This document shows, in pieces, positions 45,769-56,140 of a DNA stretch of 56,850 bases (the stretch's first letter is position 1; each line of letters begins with the position of its first letter). The notes below the pieces were generated by a model that ran no database searches, was not told where the DNA came from, and saw only the letters and a list, made by a program, of their open reading frames with translations. The translations under genes and the position numbers were made by a program. Source of the DNA: Pseudohongiella sp. (lineage in GTDB: Bacteria > Pseudomonadota > Gammaproteobacteria > Pseudomonadales > Pseudohongiellaceae); the NCBI GenBank assembly GCA_030696315.1, contig JAUYSM010000030.1:1-56850 (forward strand), given 5' to 3'.

Positions 45769-47192
45769 GCGTTATATCCCATGATTGCTTTGACTTCGAG
45801 GAAGTCGTGGAAACCTTCTATGCCCCACTCACGGCCATTTCCTGACTGTTTATAACCTCCAAATGGTGCCGCAAAATCAGGGCCCGCACCGTTCATGTGA
45901 ATCATGCCGGTGCGGATTTGCCGCGCGATAGCGCGGGCGTGATCGGGGGCTCCGGACACATAACCGGATAATCCGTACACGGTATCATTTGCAATGCGAA
46001 CGGCATCGGCATCATCTTTGTACGCGATGATCGATAACACGGGCCCAAATATTTCTTCGCGGGCAATGGTCATGTCATTGGTGACATTGGCAAACACAGT
46101 GGGTTTGACAAAATATCCGGTTTCCAGACCTTCGGGTTTTCCGGTTCCGCCTGCGATCAAGGTGGCGCCTTCGTCGATGCCGGCCTGAATCAGAGACTGG
46201 ATTTTGTCATATTGCATTTGACTGACTACCGGGCCAAGGCGCGCTGTTTCATCAGCTGGATTACCCGGAACAGCTTTGGCGGCAGTAGCTCTTGCAATCT
46301 CGATGGCTTCAGCCATGCGTGATTCTGGTACCAGCATACGAGTTGGCGCATTGCATGACTGGCCACAGTTGCCAAAACATCCCATCACCCCGCCTTTGAC
46401 AGCCGCCGCCAGATCAGCTGAGTCCAGAATAATGTTGGCAGATTTACCGCCCAGTTCCAGACAGACCCGCTTGATGGTGTCTGCTGCTGCTTTGGAAACC
46501 TCGCGGCCGGCCCGGGTTGAGCCTGTAAAAGACACCATATCGATTTCCGGGTGGGCAGAAATAGCTGCGCCGACGCAGGGGCCGTCGCCATTCACCAGAT
46601 TAAACACGCCCGGCGGAACGCCTGCTTCATGGATGATTTCCGCCAGAATCATGGCGCTGATGGGTGCAATTTCGCTGGGCTTTAACACCATGGTGCACCC
46701 AGTCGCCAAGGCTGGCGCGACTTTGCAGGTAAGCTGATTCAGCGGCCAGTTCCACGGTGTGATCATGCCGCAAACACCTACAGGTTCTTTGATGATCTGG
46801 GTGGTGCCGCGAGTCTCTTCAAATTCATACGTGGATAGAATATGTCGGGCAGTCGCAAAATGTGCGATCCCTGTGCCCACCTGGGCAGCCCGGGCAAAGC
46901 TGATTGGTGCTCCCATTTCCTGGGATATTGCCTGCGCCAGGTCTTCGGCGCGTGATTTGATGCCTGCCAGAATCTTATCCAGAATCGCCAGGCGGTGTTC
47001 ACGACTTGTTTGTGACCAGGCAGGGAAGGCGGCGCGCGCAGCCTTGGCTGCGGCATCAACATCGTCGGCGGTGCCAAGTGCAATGCGAGTAAATGGTTTT
47101 TCAGTGGCCGGGTTTATCACGTCCAGCGTGGGGCGATTATCGGGTTTGACCCATTCGCCATTGATGTAAAAGGATAAGTAGTCCTTGTTCAT
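45765..47192 (-). CDS. NAD(P)-dependent aldehyde dehydrogenase
   Basis: 475 residues, full length for the family. Cofactor-binding TPWNWPLNQ is near residue 140, the catalytic glutamate is in LELGGKSANIIL near 245, and the nucleophilic cysteine is in NCGQSCNAPTRM near 280; EEIFGPVLSII is also present. It oxidises an aldehyde to the acid, and the specificity cannot be read from sequence. The pattern resembles the broad-specificity betaine/aryl aldehyde type. A GGGGGA ribosome site precedes the ATG. It is paired with the VOC gene by a four-base overlap. Confidence 0.93.
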   Translation of the reverse strand: MNKDYLSFYINGEWVKPDNRPTLDVINPATEKPFTRIALGTADDVDAAAKAARAAFPAWSQTSREHRLAILDKILAGIKSRAEDLAQAISQEMGAPISFARAAQVGTGIAHFATARHILSTYEFEETRGTTQIIKEPVGVCGMITPWNWPLNQLTCKVAPALATGCTMVLKPSEIAPISAMILAEIIHEAGVPPGVFNLVNGDGPCVGAAISAHPEIDMVSFTGSTRAGREVSKAAADTIKRVCLELGGKSANIILDSADLAAAVKGGVMGCFGNCGQSCNAPTRMLVPESRMAEAIEIARATAAKAVPGNPADETARLGPVVSQMQYDKIQSLIQAGIDEGATLIAGGTGKPEGLETGYFVKPTVFANVTNDMTIAREEIFGPVLSIIAYKDDADAVRIANDTVYGLSGYVSGAPDHARAIARQIRTGMIHMNGAGPDFAAPFGGYKQSGNGREWGIEGFHDFLEVKAIMGYNA

Positions 47193-47433
47193 ATATTCCC
47201 CCGGTTTTATTGATCTGAAAAAAATCTAAGTCGAGCAGGTGATCGATTATCAGCGAATTTGATTTCCAGTCAACCGGATCGTCAGTTCGATCTCTGCAAA
47301 CGAAAATTAAATGATCTTGCTAGCCACACAAAGGCAGGCGTTGCCTGAGTCTTTACATGGCGTATACTGAATTCCATGAGAGCTGGGTTGGTGCTGTGCG
47401 GTCTTGATGATACACAGTCAGAGGAAACTGGTC

Positions 47434-48477
47434 ATGGGTTTGTCTTTACTTCGAATTTTTCTGCTTTTGATGATGTTGTCGCCTGCCGTGGCACAACAGG
47501 CCGACGAACAGGTGAAAGATGAGGAGCTGGCGCAAGACGAGTCGATGGTTGATGAAGCCAGGGCAGCAGAAGTGCAGTTGCTGCGTGAGAGCGCTAACAA
47601 TCTGCAAGCCCGATTGGCAGAATTGGCGGATCAGGCAGGTTTTTACGATGTGTCACTGGCTGAAGTGCAGCTTGATCTCGGACGAGTTTATCTTGAGCTT
47701 GAAGAGTTTACTTTGGCAGAGGATATGCTAACCCAGGCATTGCAATTGCTCCGTATTAATAGCGGTCTTTATGATGCCCGGCAAATTGACGTCCTTGAAC
47801 AACTGGTGAATGCGTATAAATTCCAGTCTGATTGGAAAAAGGTGGACGACTATCAACACTTGGTTTTCTCCTTGCAGCAACGTCACTTTAAGCCGGAGTC
47901 GCCAGAGTATGCAGATGCTGCGCTGAACATGGGTGAGTGGCGAATATTGGCATCCAGGGCCAATATTACCGGTCGAACCGGAACATATCAGTCGGTGCAG
48001 GCCCTGGAAGAAATTAAGGACATCTATACGCAAGCGATTGTGCACGCTCAGGATCGTGGTGATGTGCCAAGGTTGTGGCAATTGACCTACGCTGGTGCGT
48101 TGCTGGATGTTGAAATGGCTCGCCATCTGCTGAACACCGATATGAACGATATGATGATCGCTGCGCCGAGGTATTTGACACAAACAGTCTGTAGAACTGT
48201 TGCCGGTGCAAATGGCACGACTCAGCGCGTGTGCTGGCAAGAAACTGTCAATAACCCAGACTACTACTCCCAATTGAATAATCAGCGGCGGACGCAGCTT
48301 GAGCGCGCGCGGTTGAATCTGCAACGAGCAGAGCGCGAGTTGAATGAATTGTTGGCAGCAAACCCGGCGTTTGCCAGTGAGCAAGCGGATCAAACCATGG
48401 AAAATCTTCAGGTATTAAGCAAGGTCAGCGATGAGCTGATGCGTGAGTCACGACGTACAACGTTTCAGGCATGGTAA
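47434..48477 (+). CDS. Secreted helical protein with TPR-like and coiled-coil regions
   Basis: 347 residues from the ATG at 47434, which has GAGGAAA seven bases upstream; in-frame TTG and ATG codons upstream lack a good site. A signal peptide (about 1-21, ending SPAVAQQ) is followed by an acidic helical stretch. A TPR-like region follows at roughly 60-165 (DLGRVYLELEEFTLAEDMLTQAL and others). The C-terminal part is a Gln/Arg/Glu-rich coiled coil (NNQRRTQLERARLNLQRAERELNELL). Two cysteines flank a Gly/Thr-rich loop (QTVCRTVAGANGTTQRVCW) and may form a disulfide. I do not recognise a family. A periplasmic location is inferred. Confidence 0.7.
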   Translation: MGLSLLRIFLLLMMLSPAVAQQADEQVKDEELAQDESMVDEARAAEVQLLRESANNLQARLAELADQAGFYDVSLAEVQLDLGRVYLELEEFTLAEDMLTQALQLLRINSGLYDARQIDVLEQLVNAYKFQSDWKKVDDYQHLVFSLQQRHFKPESPEYADAALNMGEWRILASRANITGRTGTYQSVQALEEIKDIYTQAIVHAQDRGDVPRLWQLTYAGALLDVEMARHLLNTDMNDMMIAAPRYLTQTVCRTVAGANGTTQRVCWQETVNNPDYYSQLNNQRRTQLERARLNLQRAERELNELLAANPAFASEQADQTMENLQVLSKVSDELMRESRRTTFQAW

Positions 48478-48534
48478 AAGTTACGGCCGGTATAAAAGAG
48501 CTTCACTTATCACACTCAACACACAGGAGTTTTT

Positions 48535-49101
48535 ATGTTTAAACAATTGAAAAAAGTCGCCTCACGTACAGCCACTGTTGCTCTGCTCTCAATGACCGCC
48601 ATGATTTTGCCATCCCTGAGCTCTGCGCTTGAGGTTGGAGATAAAGCGCCTGATTTCACCTTGCAGGCATCCAATGGGCAAACGTATTCGTTGGCAGATT
48701 TTGTTGGAAAACAGCCCGTTGTATTGGCGTTTTTTCCTGCTGCGTTTACAGGCGGCTGTACTATTCAGTGCAAAGCTATCCGTGATAGCAGCGACGAAAT
48801 CAAAAGTTATAACGTTGCTTACTTCATGGCAAGCGTTGATACCGTTGAGAAAAATACTGAGTTTGCAAAGGAATACGAACTGGATTTTCCCGTCTTGGCG
48901 GACCCTGAAAAAACGATGACACAGGCATTTGGTGTATTGAGTGAGCGTGGGTTTGCAAATCGATGGACTTACTACATTGATGCGCAAGGTATTGTTGTGA
49001 AAATCGATAAGTCCACCAACCCTTCATCTGCAGGTAAGGACCTGGCGGACAGCATGGCCGCATTAGGGTTCCCGCGCGTTACGCAATCTGCAGGCTTGTA
49101 A
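48535..49101 (+). CDS. Exported peroxiredoxin (AhpC/TSA family)
   Basis: 188 residues with a signal peptide (about 1-31, SSALEVGD at the junction), then a Bcp-like thioredoxin fold: [20 protein letters not shown], and [19 protein letters not shown] with the peroxidatic cysteine at 75 and a second cysteine at 79. Export makes it a periplasmic peroxide reductase needing a periplasmic electron donor, perhaps a DsbD-like route. It is the third distinct peroxiredoxin of the window. CAGGAG precedes the ATG, and a hairpin follows at 49153. Confidence 0.9.
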   Translation: MFKQLKKVASRTATVALLSMTAMILPSLSSALEVGDKAPDFTLQASNGQTYSLADFVGKQPVVLAFFPAAFTGGCTIQCKAIRDSSDEIKSYNVAYFMASVDTVEKNTEFAKEYELDFPVLADPEKTMTQAFGVLSERGFANRWTYYIDAQGIVVKIDKSTNPSSAGKDLADSMAALGFPRVTQSAGL

Positions 49102-49152
49102 AAAGCCTGGCAACAAAACTGATCGGTGATTTGTGGCTTGAAAATGATACTT

Positions 49153-49185
49153 GTGGGCATTGTTGTGATGCCCACTTTGTTGTCT
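49153..49185 (+). terminator. Probable rho-independent terminator after the exported peroxiredoxin
   Basis: GTGGGCAT and ATGCCCAC pair perfectly (8 bases) around a seven-base loop and are followed by a T-rich but interrupted run (TTTGTTGTCTT). It lies about 50 bases after the stop. Confidence 0.6.
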
Positions 49186-49224
49186 TGCTCCGGTTAACAA
49201 CCCTGTGCCAGAATACTCAGCATT

Positions 49225-50070
49225 ATGGCTCATAAAACTCTTGCGATTATTGCTGCGTTGTCCCTGGTCGGGGTTCTGTTTCTGGTATATCTGGCGATGA
49301 CTTTTGAGCCGCCAGAGGCTACCAGGACCGTGACTATTGATACTCCTGTTCCTCGACCTGTCGAGCGTGTCATGCCAGCTGCACAACCTGCAGTGGCTGA
49401 TCCTACTCCCACTGCGCCCGCAACTGAGTTAGTCACTATCCCTGTTGAATCGGAGCCCGAGCCAGAAGAGCCTTCCGAGCCCTTGCCGTCGCTGAATAAC
49501 AGTGATCCGTTTGTACTTGCCAGACTCGCAAGTATGGAAATGGGGGCGAGCCTTCTGCGTGTGTTGGCGCCCGAAGATCTGATTCGCAAATTTGTGGTAT
49601 TTGTCAGTAATGTGGCAGAAGGCGAGTTACCGCAGCTGGAGTATCCAGTCCGGCGTCTTGGTTCCGAATTTGTGGTCAGAGAAATCGATACCAATCTTTT
49701 CGAAATGTCGACGGCAACTCATCAGCGATTTAATTCTTTGATAGACACCCTGGTTGCACTTGATCCTCAACAAGGCGTAAGCATTTACAGAGCCTTGCGC
49801 CCGCTATTTCAGGAAGCATATGCCGAGATCGGATACCAAGGTAGTTTTGATGCGGTGCTGATACAGGCAATTGACCAAATCATGAGTGCGCCCCAGGAAT
49901 CGGGTCCTTTCCAGTTGATTAAGCCTTCAGTCATGTACTTGTATGCGGAAAGTCGTATCGAGGACCTGACCCCGGTACAAAAGCAATTGTTACGGTTGGG
50001 TCCAGACAATACGGCTAAACTTCAGGCTATCCTGCCTGCCTATCGGGAGCGATTGCAGGCTGGACGTTAA
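49225..50070 (+). CDS. DUF3014-family membrane-anchored protein
   Basis: 281 residues. A single membrane segment (about 6-25) is followed by a Pro/Thr/Glu-rich linker (about 28-88) and a soluble DUF3014 domain starting near [15 protein letters not shown]. Family members have this N-terminal anchor with the domain in the periplasm, and no function is known. There is no strong Shine-Dalgarno sequence. recQ starts one base after its stop, so the two are probably co-transcribed. Confidence 0.82.
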   Translation: MAHKTLAIIAALSLVGVLFLVYLAMTFEPPEATRTVTIDTPVPRPVERVMPAAQPAVADPTPTAPATELVTIPVESEPEPEEPSEPLPSLNNSDPFVLARLASMEMGASLLRVLAPEDLIRKFVVFVSNVAEGELPQLEYPVRRLGSEFVVREIDTNLFEMSTATHQRFNSLIDTLVALDPQQGVSIYRALRPLFQEAYAEIGYQGSFDAVLIQAIDQIMSAPQESGPFQLIKPSVMYLYAESRIEDLTPVQKQLLRLGPDNTAKLQAILPAYRERLQAGR

Positions 50071-50071
50071 G

Positions 50072-51922
50072 ATGGAACAGGAAGTTTCTGTTGCGGATGC
50101 GCAACAACTGCTTGGACCTGCGCTTAACATTCTCAGGACAGTGTTTGGCTACGAGGATTTTCGTGGGGCCCAGGCAGAGATCATTCTTGAGCTGATACAA
50201 GGCCGTAGTGCCTTGGTACTGATGCCTACCGGCGGTGGCAAATCCCTTTGTTATCAAATCCCATCCTTGTTGCGGCCCGGTGTGGGCATTGTCATTTCGC
50301 CGCTGATTGCTTTGATGCAGGATCAGGTAGACGCTTTACGTGCTGCGGGCGTCCGAGCGGGATTTATCAATTCGTCACTGAGTAACGACGATTATCAGTC
50401 TGTGATGCGCTCACTCAGACGTGGTGAATTGGATTTGCTGTATCTTGCACCTGAGCGTTTAAACCAGGCAGGTACTCTTGAGTTATTGGCAGGACTACAA
50501 ATAGCGCTGTTTGCCATTGATGAGGCTCATTGTGTCTCTCAGTGGGGACATGACTTTCGAGCAGATTATCTCTTGCTCAGCATATTGCACCAGCGCTTCC
50601 CCACTATTCCCCGCATTGCATTGACTGCCACAGCCGACGCCGCCACACGTGAAGAAATTATCAATCGTTTGGAGTTGCAGGATGCCCGGCATTTTGTAAC
50701 AGGTTTTGATCGACCCAATATCCAGTATCGAATCACTCAAAAACGAAATCCTCGCCAACAGTTGCTGGAGTTTTTGCGTCGCGAACACAGTGGGGATGCG
50801 GGCATCATTTACTGTCTGTCGCGCAAAAAAACAGAAGAGACAGCGTTTTGGCTTGAACAGCAGGGTTTCACAGCATTGCCATACCATGCGGGTCTGAGCT
50901 CGGCCGACAGATTACGCCATCAGCAACGGTTTCTGCGTGAAGACGGCGTAATTGTTGTCGCCACTATTGCGTTTGGTATGGGTATCGATAAACCCGACGT
51001 GCGGTTTATCGTGCATCTGGATCTGCCTAAAAGTATCGAGTCCTACTATCAGGAAACCGGGCGCGCAGGTCGCGATGGGGAACCTGCGACTGCCTGGATG
51101 GTGTACGGCTTGCAGGATGTCATCAAACTGCGCCAGATGATGGACGAGTCCCAAGGCAATGAGCAGTTCAAACGCCTGGAACGTATCCGTCTGGATGCCA
51201 TGCTGGGGCTGTGCGAAATTACCAGCTGTCGCAGGCAGTCTTTGCGACAGTATTTTGGGGAGGAAGCGCCGGATCGTTGTGACAATTGTGATGCGTGCCT
51301 GAACCCTGCACCAACCTGGGATGGGACAGTGGCAGCCCAAAAGGCCCTGTCTTGTGTCTATAGAACTGGCCAGCGCTTTGGAGTTGCCTACCTGATTGAA
51401 GTGCTTTCGGGTTTGGAGAGTGAGCGCGTTTTGCAAAACGGACACCACAATCTCAGCACGTTTGGCATTGGCAGAGAGCTAGACAAGTCGCAATGGCAGT
51501 CGGTTTTCAGGCAATTGGTAGCAAGAGGATTCCTGGGCGTTGATCACAATAGTTTTGGTGGACTGTATTTGACGGCGCGCGCCCGCCCGGTATTAAGGGG
51601 TGAAGAAACGATGCGCTTGCGTGAGGATGTGCAAGAGGTAACCGCCAAGGGTACCCGTCAACGCAACACAGACTCGGGTATGCTGCCAGAAGATCGACGT
51701 TTGTTTGAGGCGCTGCGTCTGTGCCGTAAACATCTGGCGGAGCAATTTGATGTGCCGCCATATGTGATATTCCATGATGCGACGCTGCTCGATATGGTGC
51801 ATCTAAGACCATTAAATGCCCAGCAATTGTTGTCTGTAAATGGTGTAGGTCAGGGGAAACTGGCCAAATACGGTGATGCATTTTTGCGCATAATCAATGA
51901 GCACGAACTTGATCTGGTATAG
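50072..51922 (+). CDS. recQ: ATP-dependent DNA helicase RecQ
   Basis: 616 residues with the full RecQ architecture. Helicase motif [13 protein letters not shown] is near 50, DEAH in [16 protein letters not shown] near 150, and motif [14 protein letters not shown] near 325. The RQC zinc site includes C379 (motif CxxxxSC) and CDNCDAC near 406. A winged-helix part follows, and a C-terminal HRDC domain begins at about 540 ([14 protein letters not shown]). It unwinds DNA 3' to 5' in recombination and replication repair. The DUF3014 gene ends two bases earlier. Confidence 0.96.
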   Translation: MEQEVSVADAQQLLGPALNILRTVFGYEDFRGAQAEIILELIQGRSALVLMPTGGGKSLCYQIPSLLRPGVGIVISPLIALMQDQVDALRAAGVRAGFINSSLSNDDYQSVMRSLRRGELDLLYLAPERLNQAGTLELLAGLQIALFAIDEAHCVSQWGHDFRADYLLLSILHQRFPTIPRIALTATADAATREEIINRLELQDARHFVTGFDRPNIQYRITQKRNPRQQLLEFLRREHSGDAGIIYCLSRKKTEETAFWLEQQGFTALPYHAGLSSADRLRHQQRFLREDGVIVVATIAFGMGIDKPDVRFIVHLDLPKSIESYYQETGRAGRDGEPATAWMVYGLQDVIKLRQMMDESQGNEQFKRLERIRLDAMLGLCEITSCRRQSLRQYFGEEAPDRCDNCDACLNPAPTWDGTVAAQKALSCVYRTGQRFGVAYLIEVLSGLESERVLQNGHHNLSTFGIGRELDKSQWQSVFRQLVARGFLGVDHNSFGGLYLTARARPVLRGEETMRLREDVQEVTAKGTRQRNTDSGMLPEDRRLFEALRLCRKHLAEQFDVPPYVIFHDATLLDMVHLRPLNAQQLLSVNGVGQGKLAKYGDAFLRIINEHELDLV

Positions 51923-51985
51923 AATGCGCGCGTTTTGGCCAGCGCCGGTTTTACGTTCCGGTGAGCAGATTGGAGTATCTTATTG

Positions 51986-52987
51986 ATGAATAAGCCTATT
52001 GTGGTGGCGGCAATGTATCGCTTTGTCCGCCTGGAAGATTTTGAGGCCTTGCGAGCGCCTTTGCATAAAGTGATGATGGACAATTCTGTTCGAGGGACAT
52101 TATTGCTGGCGCGCGAAGGCGTTAATGGAACGATCGCGGGTACTCGGCCTGGAATTGACGCAGTGATGGCGTGGATCCGTTCTGATGAGCGTCTCGCCCC
52201 GATTGAAACAAAAGAGTCTTTGGCAGACGAAAATCCGTTTTATCGCACCAAGGTCAAACTCAAAAGCGAGATTGTGACCATGGGGGTAGAGGATATTGAT
52301 CCTTGTCACATTGTTGGAACCTATGTGAAGCCACAGGACTGGAATGCATTAATTTCCGATCCTGAGGTGTTGTTGATTGATACGCGCAACCACTATGAAT
52401 ACGAAATTGGTACGTTCGAGCGGGCGGTGAATCCCGAGACTGATGCTTTTCGAGAGTTTCCGGACTTTGTACAACAACATCTTGACCCTGCGCGACACAA
52501 AAAAGTGGCGATGTTTTGCACCGGCGGTATTCGCTGTGAAAAGTCGACAGCATTTCTGAAACAGAACGGGTTCAGCGAGGTTTACCATCTTCAGGGCGGC
52601 ATTCTCAAGTATCTGGAGGAAGTGCCGGAAGAGCAGTCCTTGTGGCGTGGCGAGTGTTTTGTATTTGATAACCGGGTAACGGTCAATCATAGTCTTGAGC
52701 GTGGGAGCTACGATCAGTGCCATGCCTGCCGTATGCCAATAACCGACGATGAGAAAAAGTCGGAACACTTCAAACCGGGCGTCAGTTGCCCGCATTGTTA
52801 CGATCGCCACACTCAGGAAAAGGTGGAGCGGTTTGCAGAGCGTGAACGTCAGATGCAACTGGCGCGTGAGCGCGGCGAAACCCACATCGGTGAACCAATG
52901 TCGCTGGTTATTCAGGAGCGTCGTCGTGAGAAAATTGCGGCCAAAGAGGCACAACGCAAAGCTTCAAACCCGGGTGCTAATCCTTAA
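51986..52987 (+). CDS. trhO: tRNA uridine-5-hydroxylase, rhodanese family (TrhO/YceA)
   Basis: 333 residues from the ATG at 51986; a TTG one codon earlier is less likely. An N-terminal ferredoxin-like domain (about 1-100, with [14 protein letters not shown]) is followed by a rhodanese domain with the active-site loop [16 protein letters not shown]. The C-terminal region is rich in cysteines ([17 protein letters not shown]) and may bind zinc. TrhO adds oxygen to U34 of certain tRNAs to form 5-hydroxyuridine. The end overlaps the convergent DUF1653 gene by 11 bases. Confidence 0.94.
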   Translation: MNKPIVVAAMYRFVRLEDFEALRAPLHKVMMDNSVRGTLLLAREGVNGTIAGTRPGIDAVMAWIRSDERLAPIETKESLADENPFYRTKVKLKSEIVTMGVEDIDPCHIVGTYVKPQDWNALISDPEVLLIDTRNHYEYEIGTFERAVNPETDAFREFPDFVQQHLDPARHKKVAMFCTGGIRCEKSTAFLKQNGFSEVYHLQGGILKYLEEVPEEQSLWRGECFVFDNRVTVNHSLERGSYDQCHACRMPITDDEKKSEHFKPGVSCPHCYDRHTQEKVERFAERERQMQLARERGETHIGEPMSLVIQERRREKIAAKEAQRKASNPGANP

Positions 52988-53231
52988 AAGCCTTCTCGGC
53001 TAACTGATCCTCTCTATCGATGCCCAGATATTCAAATCTGGGCATCGATTTCCCTTCATAGACGACTGATTCAGTGAACATGACCAAGGGGCGCACCCAC
53101 AATCCACGCTCTCCGTATTGTGGACGGTACACTACCAGCCACTCTTCGGTTTCGCTATGACGGGCGAGTCCCAGTACGTCGTAAAGAGGCCCTTTGTAGT
53201 GCCGATAGGTGCCGTTTGCCAATTCTGCCAT
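52977..53231 (-). CDS. DUF1653-family small protein
   Basis: 84 residues. [44 protein letters not shown] is the complete DUF1653 beta-barrel-like domain, found alone in many bacteria and fused to hydrolases in others. The function is unknown. The gene is convergent with trhO and divergent from the lipoprotein gene. Confidence 0.85.
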   Translation of the reverse strand: MAELANGTYRHYKGPLYDVLGLARHSETEEWLVVYRPQYGERGLWVRPLVMFTESVVYEGKSMPRFEYLGIDREDQLAEKAFKD

Positions 53232-53404
53232 GCTGCGTTCTCGCTAATCCTTTCCTGGTTCAAGTGTCAAGCGGTGCCTGACGGGTGCTAGCACAAGTTT
53301 ATCAGTCCGGTGAGAACAGTTGCAGACTAAAAACATGCGAAAACCTGCAGCCTGCATTACACTCTGGCAAAGCAGTGAAGCTTTCCCAAAAACTGGAGGA
53401 AAAA

Positions 53405-53734
53405 ATGCGTAGTTTTCAAATTTCTGTACTGTTGTTTGTGTCAATTGCCCTGGCTGCTTGTGCGTCAACACCGCCCGCTCCGAGCAAGGCTGAGTTGATT
53501 ATTGGGGCATGGTCTGCCGAGATTCAAGGCCAGTCCATGACGCTTGTGTATGGTGAAGCGGATGTGACTGTTCGTGAGTTTGGCATGAGTTTCCCCTACG
53601 AATGGGTGGACGCAGACAATATTCGTCTGAATGCCATGGGGCAGGAAGTTGTCAGTCGTGTCGAGTTTGACTCGCCTGAACAGATGCGCCAGTCCGCAGA
53701 CGGACAGGAACAAATATTCCGGCGAGTGCAATAA
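53405..53734 (+). CDS. Small lipoprotein
   Basis: 109 residues from the ATG at 53405, which has GGAGG eight bases upstream; the frame is open earlier but unsupported. The signal ends in a lipobox (SIALAAC, cysteine at residue 19), so signal peptidase II and lipid anchoring are expected. The rest is a small beta-rich domain beginning ELIIGAWSAEIQGQSMTLVYGE, like the lipocalin/copper-resistance-like small folds, but I cannot name a family. The residue after the cysteine is Ala, not Asp, so outer-membrane sorting is likely. Confidence 0.75.
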   Translation: MRSFQISVLLFVSIALAACASTPPAPSKAELIIGAWSAEIQGQSMTLVYGEADVTVREFGMSFPYEWVDADNIRLNAMGQEVVSRVEFDSPEQMRQSADGQEQIFRRVQ

Positions 53735-53741
53735 CTCAATT

Positions 53742-53767
53742 GGCGCGCGGGTGATACACCAGCGCGT
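53742..53767. terminator. GC-rich hairpin between convergent genes
   Basis: A GC-rich left arm ending GGGTG pairs imperfectly with CACC plus GCGC on the right around a short loop, between the lipoprotein and kinase stops. It lacks a T-run, so it would be a weak or factor-assisted stop. Confidence 0.3.
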
Positions 53768-54777
53768 CAAACAGAGCGAGAGGCATAGAACTTTGCAAGA
53801 ATCTCCTGATGGCGATCAGGAGCCAGTCTTGGGCCAAACTCTGAGACAACCGTCGCAGATGCCAGACTGGCAAGGTCTCCTGCGTCCTTGAAAGACATGC
53901 CTTGTGTCAGGCCAAACATAAAAGCGCCTGAGAACATGTCTCCTGCGCCATTGGTGTCTACAGCTATTACTTTGTGTGGGGCGATTTCAATAAAATCCGA
54001 ACCATCAAAAAGCAGCGCTCCATGAGCGCCGCGAGTGATGGCAAACTGTTTGGCAACAGAACCTATTTTTTTGCACGCGGCATCAAAATCCTGTTCGCCT
54101 GACCAGATTTTTGCCTCTTTTTCGTTGCAAAACAACAGATCCACACCACTACCAATCAACTCATTTACGCCATCACAGAAATATTCCACCATGGCTGGGT
54201 CGGAGAAGGTAAGAGCAGTTTTGACTTTGCTGCTTTCAGCGTATTGTTTGAGTTTTATGCCAGCGAGACGAGCAGATTCCGACGTTACCAAATACCCTTC
54301 GATGTAGACATATTGCGCGGTGGCTGCAGCTGGAAGATTCAGGTCCTCAGTTGCTACATACTGAGAAATTCCCAGATGTGTAAGCATGGTGCGTTCGGCG
54401 TCAGGCGTCACCATCACAATACAGCGTCCTGTGTGCCCGTCTTCACGTTCCGCACTCAGGTTCGTTTGAATGTTCTGAGTGCCAAGTTCGGCAACATAAA
54501 AATCACCTGTCTCATCGTTGGCAACTTTGCAAGTGTAGAAAGCTTTTCCGCCAAACTGGCTTAGCGCATACAAGGAGTTTGCCGCAGAGCCACCTCCCGC
54601 CCGCTTTTTCATTTGGTAGCGACGATTCAGCAAGGACAGTAACTGTTCCTGTTGTGTTTCGTCGATCAGAGTCATAAAGCCTTTTTGTATGCCAGCCTCG
54701 GCAAAAAAGGCATCTTCTACCTCAAACTCTTTGTCGACCAGTGCGTTACCAATTCCGTACACGTCCAGCTTTGTCAT
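53767..54777 (-). CDS. PfkB-family carbohydrate/nucleoside kinase, adenosine-kinase-like
   Basis: 336 residues, ribokinase fold. GGGSAANSLYALSQFGGKAFYTCKVANDETG (about 60-90) is the first PfkB signature region, and the anion hole and catalytic aspartate are in DTNGAGDMFSGAF near 270. The start LDVYGIGNALVDKEFEVED is typical of the proteins annotated as adenosine kinase in gammaproteobacteria, but ribose, inosine-guanosine or other substrates are possible. It is downstream of hemL, with 50 bases between. Confidence 0.88.
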   Translation of the reverse strand: MTKLDVYGIGNALVDKEFEVEDAFFAEAGIQKGFMTLIDETQQEQLLSLLNRRYQMKKRAGGGSAANSLYALSQFGGKAFYTCKVANDETGDFYVAELGTQNIQTNLSAEREDGHTGRCIVMVTPDAERTMLTHLGISQYVATEDLNLPAAATAQYVYIEGYLVTSESARLAGIKLKQYAESSKVKTALTFSDPAMVEYFCDGVNELIGSGVDLLFCNEKEAKIWSGEQDFDAACKKIGSVAKQFAITRGAHGALLFDGSDFIEIAPHKVIAVDTNGAGDMFSGAFMFGLTQGMSFKDAGDLASLASATVVSEFGPRLAPDRHQEILAKFYASRSV

Positions 54778-54827
54778 TTAAAGTGTTTCCGATCTGCGTA
54801 TAAGTTGTTTTTAAGGATGGCTGTGTT

Positions 54828-56135
54828 TTAAAGCCCTGCAAAAGCCTTTTCAGCTCCGGAAAGCGTTTGTTTGATTTCCAGTTGCCCGTGAGCTGCAGAG
54901 ACAAATCCAGCCTCAAAAGCAGAGGGCGCCAGGTAGATGTTGTTTTCAAGCATAAGGTGGAAGTAACGCTTGAATTGCGCAACGTTGCAGGCCATGACCT
55001 GTTCAAACGTCGTCACTTTTGTTTCAGTTGTGAAGAAACAACCAAACATGCCGCCCACTTGATTGGTAGTGAACGGAACATCTGCCCGATCAGCTCGCTC
55101 CTGCAGTCCTGCCAGCATCTCGGCTGTATTTGCAGTCAAGGATTCATAAAACCCAGGCTTTTGAATTTCCTTCAGCATAGCCAGGCCAGCCGCTACTGCC
55201 AACGGGCTGCCGGCAAGAGTTCCAGCCTGATAGACAGCGCCCAGTGGGGCTATACAATTCATAATGTCTGCTCTACCGCCAAATGCACCAACCGGTAAGC
55301 CGCCACCGATCACTTTACCCAGCGTGGTCAAATCAGGTGTCACGCCATAAACAGACTGCGCGCCGCCTAGTGCTGTTCTGAAACCAGTCATTACCTCATC
55401 AAAAATCAATACACTTCCATGCTGAGTGCACAGTTCCCGCATAGTTTCCAAAAATCCGGGTATGGGCGGCACAAGATTCATATTGCCGGCGACCGGCTCA
55501 ACAATAATGCACGCAATGCTGTCCCCCTCCTTTGCAAACAGGGATTTCATGGCATCAATGTCATTGTATGGCAGGACATAAGTCAGATCAGTGTAGGCTT
55601 TCGGAACGCCCAGAGAATCAGGTTCACCCAGGGTGAGCGCTCCGGAGCCTGCTTTGACCAGCAAACCATCAACGTGGCCATGATAGCAGCCCTCAAATTT
55701 CACGACTTTGTCTCGGCGGGTGAAGCCGCGGGCTAATCGAATTGCGCTCATGGTAGCCTCGGTACCTGAGGTGACAAGGCGAACTTTTTCAATCGACGGC
55801 ACCAGCTTGCAAATGGTCTTAGCTATTTCAACTTCAGCAGCGGTTGATGCCCCGTAACCCAGACCGAGCGCGAGTTGGGTTTGCAGCGCATTGATAACCG
55901 CTGGGTGGCAATGCCCGAGGATCAGAGGACCCCATGCTCCGACATAATCAACATATCGATTGTTATCTTCGTCGATCAACCATGCGCCTTCACCGTGGTT
56001 AAAAAACAGGGGTGTACCCCCAACGCCACGAAAGGCTCTGACGGGAGAGTTTACGCCGCCGGGTATATAAATTTGCGCTTCTTCAAAAAGCGCAGCAGAA
56101 CGGCTGGTGCTCATCTTTGGGTGCTGTTCAGACAC
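54828..56135 (-). CDS. hemL: Glutamate-1-semialdehyde 2,1-aminomutase
   Basis: 435 residues from a GTG at 56135, which has GAGGAAG eight bases upstream; an ATG seven codons later is a weaker alternative. It makes 5-aminolevulinate in the C5 haem pathway. The N-terminal [16 protein letters not shown], the [14 protein letters not shown] pyridoxal-phosphate site, [18 protein letters not shown] and the PLP lysine K274 in LGKVIGGG are all present. It follows thiE by five bases, as in several gammaproteobacteria, so the two are co-transcribed. Confidence 0.96.
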   Translation of the reverse strand: MSEQHPKMSTSRSAALFEEAQIYIPGGVNSPVRAFRGVGGTPLFFNHGEGAWLIDEDNNRYVDYVGAWGPLILGHCHPAVINALQTQLALGLGYGASTAAEVEIAKTICKLVPSIEKVRLVTSGTEATMSAIRLARGFTRRDKVVKFEGCYHGHVDGLLVKAGSGALTLGEPDSLGVPKAYTDLTYVLPYNDIDAMKSLFAKEGDSIACIIVEPVAGNMNLVPPIPGFLETMRELCTQHGSVLIFDEVMTGFRTALGGAQSVYGVTPDLTTLGKVIGGGLPVGAFGGRADIMNCIAPLGAVYQAGTLAGSPLAVAAGLAMLKEIQKPGFYESLTANTAEMLAGLQERADRADVPFTTNQVGGMFGCFFTTETKVTTFEQVMACNVAQFKRYFHLMLENNIYLAPSAFEAGFVSAAHGQLEIKQTLSGAEKAFAGL

Positions 56136-56140
56136 AATAA

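Noticed and set aside
47728..48393. A 221-codon minus-strand frame inside the secreted helical protein gene
   Set aside because: The plus-strand frame has a strong ribosome site and signal peptide; the minus frame has neither.
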